Shown here piece by piece: positions 1-6,228 of a stretch of DNA of 6,228 nt; the stretch's first letter is position 1; each line of letters starts with the position of its first letter. This stretch comes from an uncultured Christensenellaceae bacterium (lineage in GTDB: Bacteria > Bacillota > Clostridia > Christensenellales > Pumilibacteraceae): positions 1-6,228 of the forward strand of contig CAJUQF010000112.1 of the NCBI GenBank assembly GCA_910588315.1. The letters run 5' to 3'. The notes under the pieces were generated by a model. The model did not search any database. It had not been told where the DNA came from and worked only from the letters and a program-made list of their open reading frames with translations. The position numbers and the translations under genes were made by a program.

Positions 1-25
1 GCAGTACACATACAGCACCGTTAAT

Positions 26-54
26 ATGTTATCACATTGTGTATAATTAGTCAA
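26..54 (-). promoter_or_regulatory. SigA-type promoter leading out of the window
   Basis: On the minus strand, TTGACT (54-49, 5 of 6 to TTGACA) and TAACAT (31-26, 4 of 6 to TATAAT) are separated by an ideal 17 bases. The site lies 5 bases past the comF stop and points towards lower coordinates, so it would drive a gene beyond position 1, with transcription starting at about position 18-20. The spacer holds a short dyad CACA-N-TGTG (33-41), and an imperfect inverted repeat covers 1-16; either could be an operator, but both are short. No terminator is visible between comF and this promoter, so read-through from ackA-comF is possible. Confidence 0.6.
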
Positions 55-59
55 GTTAT

Positions 60-809
60 TTATCTTCGAAAATCCGCTATATTTTGAACATGTTTATCAA
101 GCAAAGGACGTTCCGGAACGGACGCAAACGTCAAAACATACACGACTTTTGCACCGGCTTTTTTGAGTACGCGACTGCATTCGCTCGCGGTAGAACCGGT
201 TGTCAAAACATCGTCGATAAGAAGTACGTGTTCCGGCGGGATTTGCTTAACCGCAAACGCACCTTTCGGATTTTCCAAACGCATATCGCGATTAAGCTTT
301 GCCTGATTAGGCGTCGATTTTACTTTATCGAGCAAGTCTTCGCACCGTATATCGATCTTTTCGGCTAATTCGCGCGCTATCAACTCGGCCTGATTGTAAC
401 CGCGTTTCTTTTTACCAGATTTATGCAAAGGGACATACGTGACGCAGTCGATATCCCAATCGGATACCAGAATAATATCCAGCATATGCTGAACGAACAT
501 ATGCGCAAGATATGCTGCATTGCCGAACTTCAATCTTCGCACAAGTACCTTCGCGTTTCCGTCATAATTCACCGCCGAGCGCGCTTCGTCGAAATACAAA
601 ACGAGTTCGGAACACTCTCCGCAATAATCGCCGATACCGACCTTATGTCTGCCGCAGCGCAAACAGTAATTGTTATTTATTTCGAGCTTGCACTCGTCGC
701 ACAGTCCGTATCTAGTCGGAACGATCTCTCTGCCGCATATTGCGCATTTTATATCGCTCGGAAACAGTGTTTCCGTTATTTCACGCAAAACGGACGGTTT
801 CAAAATCAA
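60..809 (-). CDS. comF: ComF family protein (zinc-finger phosphoribosyltransferase-like)
   Basis: ComF proteins pair an N-terminal zinc-binding region with a type I phosphoribosyltransferase fold; the B. subtilis and Haemophilus relatives are needed for DNA uptake in transformation, and no reaction is firmly established. Here 249 residues include four CxxC pairs (C22/C25, C37/C40, C49/C52, C63/C66), then the PRTase core with RGYNQAELIAREL at 136-148 and the PRPP loop VLLIDDVLTTGST at 195-207, with the Asp-Asp and Thr-Gly-Ser expected for PRPP binding. About 20 extra residues follow the last core strand (LTFASVPE). The chosen start is TTG 809-807, which overlaps the ackA TGA (808-806) as TTGA. 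There is no in-frame ATG before the zinc region and no strong Shine-Dalgarno, so translation probably depends on ribosomes finishing ackA. Starting at the TTG of codon 3 or 8 is possible and would change little. Whether this organism is competent cannot be told from here. Confidence 0.93.
   Translation of the reverse strand: MILKPSVLREITETLFPSDIKCAICGREIVPTRYGLCDECKLEINNNYCLRCGRHKVGIGDYCGECSELVLYFDEARSAVNYDGNAKVLVRRLKFGNAAYLAHMFVQHMLDIILVSDWDIDCVTYVPLHKSGKKKRGYNQAELIARELAEKIDIRCEDLLDKVKSTPNQAKLNRDMRLENPKGAFAVKQIPPEHVLLIDDVLTTGSTASECSRVLKKAGAKVVYVLTFASVPERPLLDKHVQNIADFRR
806..809 (-). promoter_or_regulatory. TTGA stop/start overlap coupling ackA to comF
   Basis: The four bases TTGA on the minus strand contain both the comF TTG start (809-807) and the ackA TGA stop (808-806). 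Upstream, within the end of ackA, there is no GGAGG-like site. This arrangement is typical of translational coupling by re-initiation, and the rare start codon suggests comF is made at a lower level than ackA. The overlap is seen directly if the TTG is the true start; the coupling is inferred. Confidence 0.6.
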
Positions 810-1996
810 TCGTCTTTGTGCTTTAACGTTTCGCGGGCGATATACAATTCTTCGTTGGTAGGTATGATATAAACCTTGACTTTCGAATCTTTTGTACTGA
901 TAAGATATTCGGTATCGCGCGGCGCATTGGCATTAAGCTTTTTATCGAGCTTTATACCCAAAAATTCCATATCCCTACATACGGCTTCCCTTACACATTC
1001 TGTATGTTCGCCGATTCCGCCGGTAAACGCCAAACAATCGATACCGCCCATAGCCGCAGCGTATGAACCTACATACTTTTTAACGCGGTACGAAAACATA
1101 TCGAGCGCAAGAACCGCACGCTTATTACCCTGTTTTGCCGCAGCTTCCAAATCTCTGAAATCCGAGCTTACACCGCTAATTCCAAGCACACCGCAACTTT
1201 TATTCAAGTAATCGGTCATCTCGTGAACATTGTAACCTTTCTTGCCCATGAGATATTCCATAACGGCAGCATCGATATCGCCGCTGCGAGTACCCATAAT
1301 AAGCCCTTCGAGCGGAGTAAGTCCCATCGACGTATCTACGCACTTACCGTACTTGACAGCGCTTATGCTCGCGCCGTTGCCGAGATGGCAGACGACCGTC
1401 TTTATCTTATCCGACCCCATAAGCGACGACGCTCTGCCGGAAACATACGCATGGCTCGTCCCGTGGAATCCGTATTTGCGAACTTTATAATCTTTGTAGT
1501 CCTCGTACTTTATGCCGTACATGTAAGCGTATTCGGGCATTGTCGAATGGAAAGTAGTATCGAAAACCGCTACCATCGGAGCATTGGGCATAACTTCGCG
1601 ACAAGCCTTGATGCCCATGATATTAGGCGGCATATGGAGCGGTCCGAGGTCGGTGTTTTCTTCTATAAGCGCGAGCGTTTCCGGCGTAATAAGCACAGAA
1701 TCTTTGAAATTCTCGCCCGCATGAAGAACTCTGTGTCCGACTGCGGCTATTTCCGACATATCTGTTATAACACCGTATTCCGGATTTACCAGAGCGTCTA
1801 ACACATATTTTATCGCTTCTTTATGCGTAGGCATTGCCGCAGGCATCTTAACTGCGGTTTTACCTGAGTGGTTCAGTAAAGCCCCGTCGGTGCCGATACG
1901 TTCACATACGCCTTTAGCCAAAACATTCTGCGTTTCGGTTTCGATCAACTGATATTTCAATGACGAACTTCCGGCATTGATAACCAAAATTTTCAT
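806..1996 (-). CDS. ackA: Acetate kinase
   Basis: AckA catalyses the reversible reaction acetyl phosphate + ADP to acetate + ATP in the cytoplasm. It is the last step of fermentative acetate formation and sets acetyl phosphate levels. The 396 residues match the family length of about 400. Signature 1 is at the N-terminus (NAGSSSLKY, N7) and signature 2 is KYGFHGTSHAYVS. Every active-site residue known from the Methanosarcina enzyme can be matched: N7, R89 (GHRVLHAGE), H121 (PLHMPPN), D146 (FDTTFHSTMP), H178 (FHGTSH), R237 (GTRSGD) and E382 (PTNEELYIARET). The adenosine-binding GGIGEH is at about 326-331. The ATG at 1996 has GGAGG at 2003-2007. No pta (phosphotransacetylase), the usual neighbour, is present; instead the gene follows dnaJ after 63 bases and overlaps comF. 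It could be transcribed from the heat-shock operon or from an unseen promoter inside dnaJ. Confidence 0.97.
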   Translation of the reverse strand: MKILVINAGSSSLKYQLIETETQNVLAKGVCERIGTDGALLNHSGKTAVKMPAAMPTHKEAIKYVLDALVNPEYGVITDMSEIAAVGHRVLHAGENFKDSVLITPETLALIEENTDLGPLHMPPNIMGIKACREVMPNAPMVAVFDTTFHSTMPEYAYMYGIKYEDYKDYKVRKYGFHGTSHAYVSGRASSLMGSDKIKTVVCHLGNGASISAVKYGKCVDTSMGLTPLEGLIMGTRSGDIDAAVMEYLMGKKGYNVHEMTDYLNKSCGVLGISGVSSDFRDLEAAAKQGNKRAVLALDMFSYRVKKYVGSYAAAMGGIDCLAFTGGIGEHTECVREAVCRDMEFLGIKLDKKLNANAPRDTEYLISTKDSKVKVYIIPTNEELYIARETLKHKDD

Positions 1997-2011
1997 AAAT
2001 TACCTCCGTAA

Positions 2012-2051
2012 ACGCAAACGACCGCCGATAATGCTCGGCGGCGTTATGCGT
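2012..2051 (-). promoter_or_regulatory. Long stem-loop between dnaJ and ackA, next to the ackA ribosome binding site
   Basis: The two 17-base arms (2035-2051 and 2012-2028) pair over 16 positions, with one bulged base on each arm and a 6-base loop (2029-2034). On the minus strand the arms are ACGCATAACGCCGCCGA and TCGGCGGTCGTTTGCGT; the apical 7 pairs are perfect and GC-rich. The stem ends 4 bases before the GGAGG at 2003-2007, which is 6 bases from the ackA ATG. On the coding (minus) strand no T-run follows, so it does not look like a standard terminator for dnaJ. It may instead be an mRNA processing or stability element, a translational control hairpin for ackA, or a weak terminator. On the plus strand the same stem is followed by a T-rich stretch (2055-2067), so it could stop antisense transcription. 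The pairing is read from the sequence; the role is inferred. Confidence 0.6.
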
Positions 2052-2059
2052 CGCTTTTG

Positions 2060-3163
2060 TTATTTTTTAAGGAACTCCCGGGCTTTATCGTATTGCTCCG
2101 GTTTAAAACTCTCGTGCAGTTCCTTGACTTTTTGCTTTTGTTCTTTTGACAGATTCTTCGGCAACTCTATATCGATAGTGACAAGCAAATCGCCTTTCAG
2201 CTGTTTCTTTGGGTTTTCTATGCCCTGTTCTTTGAGCTTAAACGTCATTCCGCTCTGCGCGCCTTCCGGCAATGTAAACGCTATCTTATTGCCCTTAAGC
2301 GTCGGTACGAGAACTTTATCGCCCATTAACGCCTGAGTGAAAGCAACGGGAATATCGACCAACAAATCAAGCCCCTTACGTCTGAACATTTTGTGAGGCA
2401 TGACCGTTATAGTCAAAATAAGATTGCCCGCTTTCGAACCGGTACGCGTACGTTCGCCTTCACCGGGTATAGTCATTATCTGGTTGTGTTCCACACCGGG
2501 CGGGAATGTGATACGAAGATTGGAATTTTTTCTCAACGAACCGCGCCCGCCGCAAGAAGTGCAAGGTTCTTTGATGATCCTGCCGCTGCCGCCGCAAACG
2601 TTACACGGCTTCATGCTTACTACTCTGCCGAACGGGGTTTCCTGAGCGTAACGAACTTTACCGCTGCCGCCGCAATTCGTACATTTGACAAACTGCGTAC
2701 CGTTTTTCGCACCGGTTCCGCGGCATGCCGCGCACGGTTCGAAACGATTGACCGTTATCTCTTTTTGCGTGCCGTAAGCCGCTTCTTCGAACGTAAGCGT
2801 CACATTAAGACTGATGTCGCCGCCGTTACTGCTTTGACCGCCGTGACGCTCGCCGCCGAACATATTCACAAATTCATCGAAGAAGCTGTTTCCGCGCGCG
2901 CTGCCCGGACCGGCATGACCTGCGCCGCCACCGGCGCCTGCCGCACCGCCGCCCGCTTGCATTGCGTCGTATTCGGCACGTTTTTGCGAATCGGATAGCG
3001 TTTCGTACGCCTCGTTTATTTCCTTGAATTTATTGGCGGCCGCCTCATCACCCGGATGCAAGTCCGGGTGATACTGGCGGGCAAGCTTTCTGAACGCCGA
3101 TTTTAATTCTTCGTCGGTTGCGGTTTTGGACACGCCCAACATCTCATAATAATTTTTTGCCAT
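2060..3163 (-). CDS. dnaJ: DnaJ (Hsp40) co-chaperone, type I
   Basis: DnaJ delivers unfolded clients to DnaK and stimulates its ATPase through the J domain. The protein has 367 residues with the full type I layout. The J domain is at about 4-68 with the catalytic HPD at 32-34. A Gly/Ala-rich linker at about 69-108 corresponds to the G/F region, with an SFFDEFVNMFGG segment at 92-103. The zinc domain has four CxxCxGxG repeats: CAACRGTG (143-150), CTNCGGSG (160-167), CNVCGGSG (186-193) and CTSCGGRG (200-207). C-terminal substrate-binding and dimerisation domains follow, including HKMFRRKGLDLLVDIPVAF. The linker is unusually rich in Gly and Ala with few Phe. The ATG at 3163 has GGAG at 3169-3172, spaced 5 bases. 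It lies 53 bases after dnaK, at the usual end of the heat-shock operon. It is intact. Confidence 0.97.
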   Translation of the reverse strand: MAKNYYEMLGVSKTATDEELKSAFRKLARQYHPDLHPGDEAAANKFKEINEAYETLSDSQKRAEYDAMQAGGGAAGAGGGAGHAGPGSARGNSFFDEFVNMFGGERHGGQSSNGGDISLNVTLTFEEAAYGTQKEITVNRFEPCAACRGTGAKNGTQFVKCTNCGGSGKVRYAQETPFGRVVSMKPCNVCGGSGRIIKEPCTSCGGRGSLRKNSNLRITFPPGVEHNQIMTIPGEGERTRTGSKAGNLILTITVMPHKMFRRKGLDLLVDIPVAFTQALMGDKVLVPTLKGNKIAFTLPEGAQSGMTFKLKEQGIENPKKQLKGDLLVTIDIELPKNLSKEQKQKVKELHESFKPEQYDKAREFLKK

Positions 3164-3216
3164 TTTAACTCCGCAATCTCGAAAGTTGAATACGAATTTT
3201 TACACGGATATTCGGA

Positions 3217-5018
3217 TTACATATTGCCGTCGTCGACAACTTCGGGATTATCTATTACAACGTCATCCTCGGGCGTCGCGGTAGCACCGTTGCTCTCGTA
3301 AAGCTTGGAGAATATACCGTTGGAAAGTTTCTGCAGCGTCTCGACAGCGTCGCGGATCGGCTCGAGTTCGTCCGTTTTGATAACTTCCTTGACATTGCCC
3401 ATTTCTTTATTGAGTTCGTCCTTATCTTCCGCAGAAATGGTATCGCCGTTTTCGCGAAGGAATTTCTCGATCGAACCCAAAAGCATATCTGCCTGGTTCT
3501 TCGCTTCGACGACCTCTTTGCGCTGAGCATCTTCGTCCGCGAACTTCTCCGCGTCCTTGATCGCCTGTTGGATCTGCGCTTCCGTAAGGTTGGTAGATGC
3601 CGTAACGGTGACGCGTTGCTCTTTGCCCGTGCCCTTGTCTTTGGCAGATACGTGAACTATACCGTTAGCGTCGATATCGAATGTAACTTCGATTTGAGGA
3701 ACGCCGCGGGGTGCGGGCGGAATACCGCCGAGCTCGAAACGCGCAAGCGTTTTATTGTGTGCGGCGATCTCGCGTTCGCCTTGCAAAACGTGAATATCGA
3801 CCGACGGCTGATTATCGGTAGCGGTAGAGAAAACCTGCGACTTCTTTGTGGGGATCGTGGTATTTCTCGGTATAAGTTTGGTGAATATGCCGCCGACGGT
3901 TTCGATACCGAGCGAAAGCGGCGTAACGTCCAAAAGCAATACGTCTTTGACTTCGCCCGCAAGAACGCCGCCCTGTATCGCAGCGCCGATAGATACGCAT
4001 TCGTCGGGGTTGATACCCTTGAACGGTTCTTTTCCGGAAAGCTGACGAACGGCTTCCACAACGGCGGGGATACGCGTCGAACCACCGACCATAATGACTT
4101 TGTCGATGTCGTTATTGGTATAGCCTGCATCGTTCATGGCTTTTTTGGTAAGCTCGATCGCACGATCGATAAGCTTTTGAGAAAGCGATTCGAATTTTGC
4201 ACGCGTGATCTCGTATTCGAGATGCTTGGGACCGGTCGCATCTGCCGTAATGAACGGAAGACTTACCGTCGTCTTTTGAGTACCGGAAAGGTCGATCTTT
4301 GCTTTTTCGGCAGCTTCTTTAAGACGCTGCATTGCCATACGATCCTTGCTGAGATCGATGCCCTGATCGTTTTTAAACGACTGGACGAGATAGTCTATAA
4401 TAACTTGGTCGAAGTCGTCACCGCCGAGACGAGTGTCGCCGGCCGTAGCTATAACTTCGAAAACGCCGTCGCCTATCTCGAGAATGGAAATATCGAACGT
4501 ACCGCCGCCAAGGTCGAAAATAAATACTTTTTGGCTCGCATTCTGACCTTTATCGAGACCGTACGCAAGAGCTGCCGCCGTAGGCTCGTTGATGATACGA
4601 AGAACGTCGAGTCCGGCAATTCTGCCCGCGTCTTTTGTCGCTGAGAGTCATTGAAGTACGCGGGAACGGTAATGACCGCCTGCGTAACCGTTTCTCCGAG
4701 ATATGCCTCCGCATCCTTTTTAAGTTTAGTAAGGATCATTGCCGAGATCTCTTGCGGCGAATAATCTTTCTTGTCTATATTGACCTTTCTCGACGTACCC
4801 ATATCGCGTTTGATCGATATGATTGTTCTGTCGGGGTTGGCGACCGCCTGACGTTTTGCGACCTGACCTACAAGCCTTTCGCCGTCTTTTGCAAAACCTA
4901 CGACGGAAGGAGTCGTACGTCCGCCTTCCGCATTGGGAATAACGACAGGCTCACCGCCTTCGAGAACGGACACACAAGAGTTGGTAGTACCTAAGTCGAT
5001 ACCTATGATTTTGCCCAT
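3217..5018 (-). pseudogene. dnaK: DnaK (Hsp70) chaperone gene, interrupted by a frameshift near 4635
   Basis: DnaK is the ATP-dependent Hsp70 chaperone. The first frame starts at ATG 5018, with Shine-Dalgarno GGAGGA at 5029-5034. It reads the phosphate-1 motif IDLGTTNS, K70 of SIKRD and VITVPAYFNDSQRQ up to codon 128. It then runs 53 residues out of frame to a stop at 4473-4475. The true frame resumes at 4635 with KDAGRIAGLDVLRIINEPTA and stays open to TAA at 3217. In restored numbering it contains NEPTAAA (about 146), FDLGGGTFD (170-178), GGSTRIP (314-320), the interdomain linker LLLDV (363-367), the substrate-binding domain and an acidic tail ending VVDDGNM. Family members read QRQATKDAG here, so about 7 bases are missing; restored length is 602 residues, normal for a Gram-positive DnaK. 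The Gram-negative insertion in the N-terminal domain is absent. As written, the gene would give a truncated, inactive 181-residue product. No other stop or frameshift is seen, so the lesion is very recent or is a sequence or assembly error. Confidence 0.95.
4633..4649 (-). other. Frameshift site in dnaK, inferred 7-base deletion
   Basis: On the minus strand the sequence reads GACTCTCAGCGACAAAAGAC (4649-4630). Frame 0 gives D-S-Q-R-Q-K-T, whereas Hsp70 proteins have D-S-Q-R-Q-A-T-K-D. The conserved K-D-A-G resumes only in the -1 frame, at AAA 4635-4633. Restoring seven bases recovers all the invariant residues. If the lost codons were CAG GCG ACA, the original would hold two GCGACA copies spaced seven bases apart; deleting one repeat unit leaves exactly the GCGACA now at 4641-4636. 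The frame break is seen directly; the original codons are inferred. Confidence 0.85.
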
Positions 5019-5059
5019 AATATTTTAATCCTCCAAGATGATTTTTTAATTAATAGAGT

Positions 5060-5620
5060 TTAGTTGGCAACGCGCACGACACTGTGCCGCAAAATGCGTT
5101 CGCCCAATTTATAGCCTTTGTTATAAACTTCGACAACCATGTTGACCTTTGACGGATCCGTAGTTTTCGTCTGCATTACAGCATTGTGAAGATTTGGATC
5201 GAACTGCATACCGAGCGCAGGGATTTCCTCTACACCGAAAACAGTAAGAATATCCAATACCTGTCTATAGATCATTTTTACGCCTTCTGCTACTTTTTCG
5301 TCGGTTATCGTTTGGATAGCCTGCTTTAAAACGTCGAGTTCCGGTATCAGCTTTTCGAGAACAGCGCAAATACCGTCCTCTTTGAGTTTCTTGTTGTTCT
5401 CGTTCATACGCTTGCGGTAGTTGTCGAAATCCGCTTGCATACGGTTGACCAAGTTTGAAAGCTCCTCGGATCGCGCCTTTTCCTTGACTGCGATCGCCTG
5501 CGCTATGCTGAGCTGTTGAGAAACTGCCGCCATCTGATTTTGCATGGTTTTGTAGTCTTCCTGCGACAGCTCAACCGTAGGCAATTCACGAGTGCGTTCT
5601 CTCGTCTTTTCGTCGTTCAT
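5060..5620 (-). CDS. grpE: GrpE nucleotide exchange factor of DnaK
   Basis: GrpE is the cytoplasmic exchange factor that opens the DnaK nucleotide-binding domain and releases ADP; it acts as a dimer. The protein has 186 residues, a normal length. Residues about 17-100 form a long hydrophilic, Gln/Glu/Lys-rich helix that would make the dimeric coiled coil, containing the conserved QADFDNYRKR at 62-71. The C-terminal beta domain carries the family signature: FDPNLHNAVM at 140-149, then VVEVYNKGYKLGERILRHSVVRVAN at the end, given here as positions 162-186 with key residues G169, Y170, G173, R175 and the terminal VRVAN. The ATG at 5620 is preceded by a strong GGAGGAG Shine-Dalgarno at 5624-5630, which decides the start. 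It sits between hrcA (24-base gap) and dnaK (41-base gap), as in the Bacillota heat-shock operon. No lesion is visible. Confidence 0.97.
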   Translation of the reverse strand: MNDEKTRERTRELPTVELSQEDYKTMQNQMAAVSQQLSIAQAIAVKEKARSEELSNLVNRMQADFDNYRKRMNENNKKLKEDGICAVLEKLIPELDVLKQAIQTITDEKVAEGVKMIYRQVLDILTVFGVEEIPALGMQFDPNLHNAVMQTKTTDPSKVNMVVEVYNKGYKLGERILRHSVVRVAN

Positions 5621-5644
5621 TGTCTCCTCCGATTACACATAATT

Positions 5645-6228
5645 TTATTCGTCCTCTTCGGTAGCCTTATCGGGCGAATTATATTCTTCCGCATGTTCCC
5701 CGGAGCTTTCGCCCGCAGGCAACATTTGTACGGTTTTTGACAGATAATCCAGTACGGATACGACCTTCGAGTAGTCCATGCGAATAGGCCCTATCACTCC
5801 GGCATTTCCGACAGTAACACCGCCTATATTATACGCAGCCGTAACTATGGCGCATTCCGGCATTCCGTCGCGAATCTCGTTGTCCTTCCCGATCTTGAAA
5901 GATATATTCATATCGTCGGAATTTTGCAGGACGGGAACGAGTTCTTCTTTCGCATCGAGAAACTCGAGCATCGCTTTGGCTTTTTTAAGATTGGAATATT
6001 CCGGCTGTTCGAGTATCTTGGCGCTGCCTTCGAGCACTATATCCGAAAACATTTCGTCGTGCGAATAATTTTTCAAGATGCGCAGTATTGTCGTAAAGAC
6101 TCGCTCATACTCCTTTTTGACCTGCTTTATGATCGGCTTGGGTTTATTGATTTCGCTTATCTTATGCCCGCCAAAAGCATGCGTGGCAAAGTCCGATGCC
6201 TGATTGCAGTATTCATCCGTAACCAACC
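5645..6228 (-). CDS. hrcA: HrcA heat-inducible transcription repressor, 3' part (start outside window)
   Basis: HrcA binds the CIRCE operator (an inverted repeat) upstream of dnaK and groE operons and represses them; in the known system GroEL keeps HrcA active. The window holds about 194 codons of the C-terminal half, open to the window edge; members are usually about 340 residues, so roughly 150 N-terminal residues, including the winged-helix DNA-binding domain, lie beyond 6228. A TTG at 6226 is an internal Leu codon (in the LVT segment), not a start. Recognisable family segments are the SAKILEQPEYSN stretch, SFKIGKDNE, the AIVTAAYNIGG core and the near C-terminal GVIGPIRMDYSKVVSVLDYL block. 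After this block the protein continues with about 28 residues, mostly acidic and ending EEDE, which the B. subtilis protein lacks. The TAA stop is 24 bases before grpE, which supports co-transcription. The CIRCE site expected upstream of hrcA is not in the window. Confidence 0.95.
   Translation of the reverse strand, partial: LVTDEYCNQASDFATHAFGGHKISEINKPKPIIKQVKKEYERVFTTILRILKNYSHDEMFSDIVLEGSAKILEQPEYSNLKKAKAMLEFLDAKEELVPVLQNSDDMNISFKIGKDNEIRDGMPECAIVTAAYNIGGVTVGNAGVIGPIRMDYSKVVSVLDYLSKTVQMLPAGESSGEHAEEYNSPDKATEEDE

Noticed and set aside
42..47. Perfect TATAAT on the plus strand
   Set aside because: There is no acceptable -35 at 16-18 bases (the best is CGTTAA), and it would only drive RNA antisense to comF; it overlaps the better minus-strand promoter.
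1223..1801. 192-codon open frame on the plus strand opposite ackA
   Set aside because: It is a shadow of a fully conserved acetate kinase; the protein shows no recognisable motif.
2393..2998. 201-codon open frame on the plus strand opposite dnaJ
   Set aside because: It is a low-complexity Ala/Arg/Thr-rich shadow of the Gly- and Cys-rich codons of dnaJ, with no family resemblance.
3164..3216. Possible weak hairpin in the dnaK-dnaJ gap
   Set aside because: Only about 5 AT-rich pairs with a loop of 12 or more bases and no T-run; not better than chance.
4629..4640. Programmed -1 ribosomal frameshift in dnaK at CGACAAAAG
   Set aside because: A -1 slip would restore the frame, but the site is not a canonical X XXY YYZ heptamer and the product would still lack the invariant Ala-Thr of QATKDAG. 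A deletion explains both facts.
3568..4644. 358-codon open frame on the plus strand opposite dnaK
   Set aside because: It is antisense to conserved DnaK codons. Long antisense frames are well known opposite Hsp70 genes because of codon bias. The translated protein is Arg/Phe-rich with no recognisable domain, and no ribosome binding site was noted.
5588..5600. GAGTGC resembling one arm of a CIRCE operator
   Set aside because: It lies inside grpE, and no matching TTAGCACTC arm is found 9 bases away. The real CIRCE is expected upstream of hrcA, outside the window.
6224..6226. TTG as the start of hrcA
   Set aside because: The codon falls in the middle of the conserved HrcA domain (the LVT segment, about residue 150), and the frame is open to the window edge, so the gene is cut by the window rather than starting here.

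Overview
This window carries one block of genes, all on the minus strand, so transcription runs from high to low coordinates. In transcription order the genes are hrcA (3' part only), grpE, dnaK, dnaJ, ackA and comF. The first four form the class I heat-shock operon typical of Bacillota: the CIRCE repressor HrcA followed by the complete DnaK/GrpE/DnaJ chaperone machine. The DnaK nucleotide-binding domain lacks the roughly 24-residue insertion found in Gram-negative DnaK. That, the gene order hrcA-grpE-dnaK-dnaJ, the strong GGAGG-type Shine-Dalgarno sites and the moderate base composition suggest a low-to-middle GC Bacillota, probably Clostridia-like. No species can be named from the window.

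Layout: 6228-5645 hrcA C-terminal part, with its start and any upstream CIRCE operator outside the window; 5620-5060 grpE; 5018-3217 dnaK, broken by a frameshift near 4635; 3163-2060 dnaJ; 2059-1997 a 63-base gap with a long stem-loop just upstream of the ackA ribosome binding site; 1996-806 ackA (acetate kinase); 809-60 comF (phosphoribosyltransferase-type competence protein), overlapping the ackA stop and using a TTG start; 59-1 a good vegetative promoter pointing out of the window towards an unseen gene. No intergenic stretch exceeds 63 bases. There are no tRNA or rRNA genes, mobile elements or CRISPR arrays.

How the genes work together: GrpE is the nucleotide exchange factor and DnaJ the J-domain co-chaperone of DnaK, and HrcA represses the operon. 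AckA makes ATP and acetate from acetyl phosphate and is not a usual member of this operon. ComF is a zinc-finger/PRTase protein linked to DNA uptake in competent bacteria.

The most notable observation is the dnaK lesion. The two halves align perfectly to DnaK but lie in different frames. The missing sequence is best explained by exactly 7 bases lost in the invariant DSQRQATKDAG region, leaving a scar that fits deletion between short direct repeats. I see no novel multi-gene system here; most of the window is conserved housekeeping sequence.
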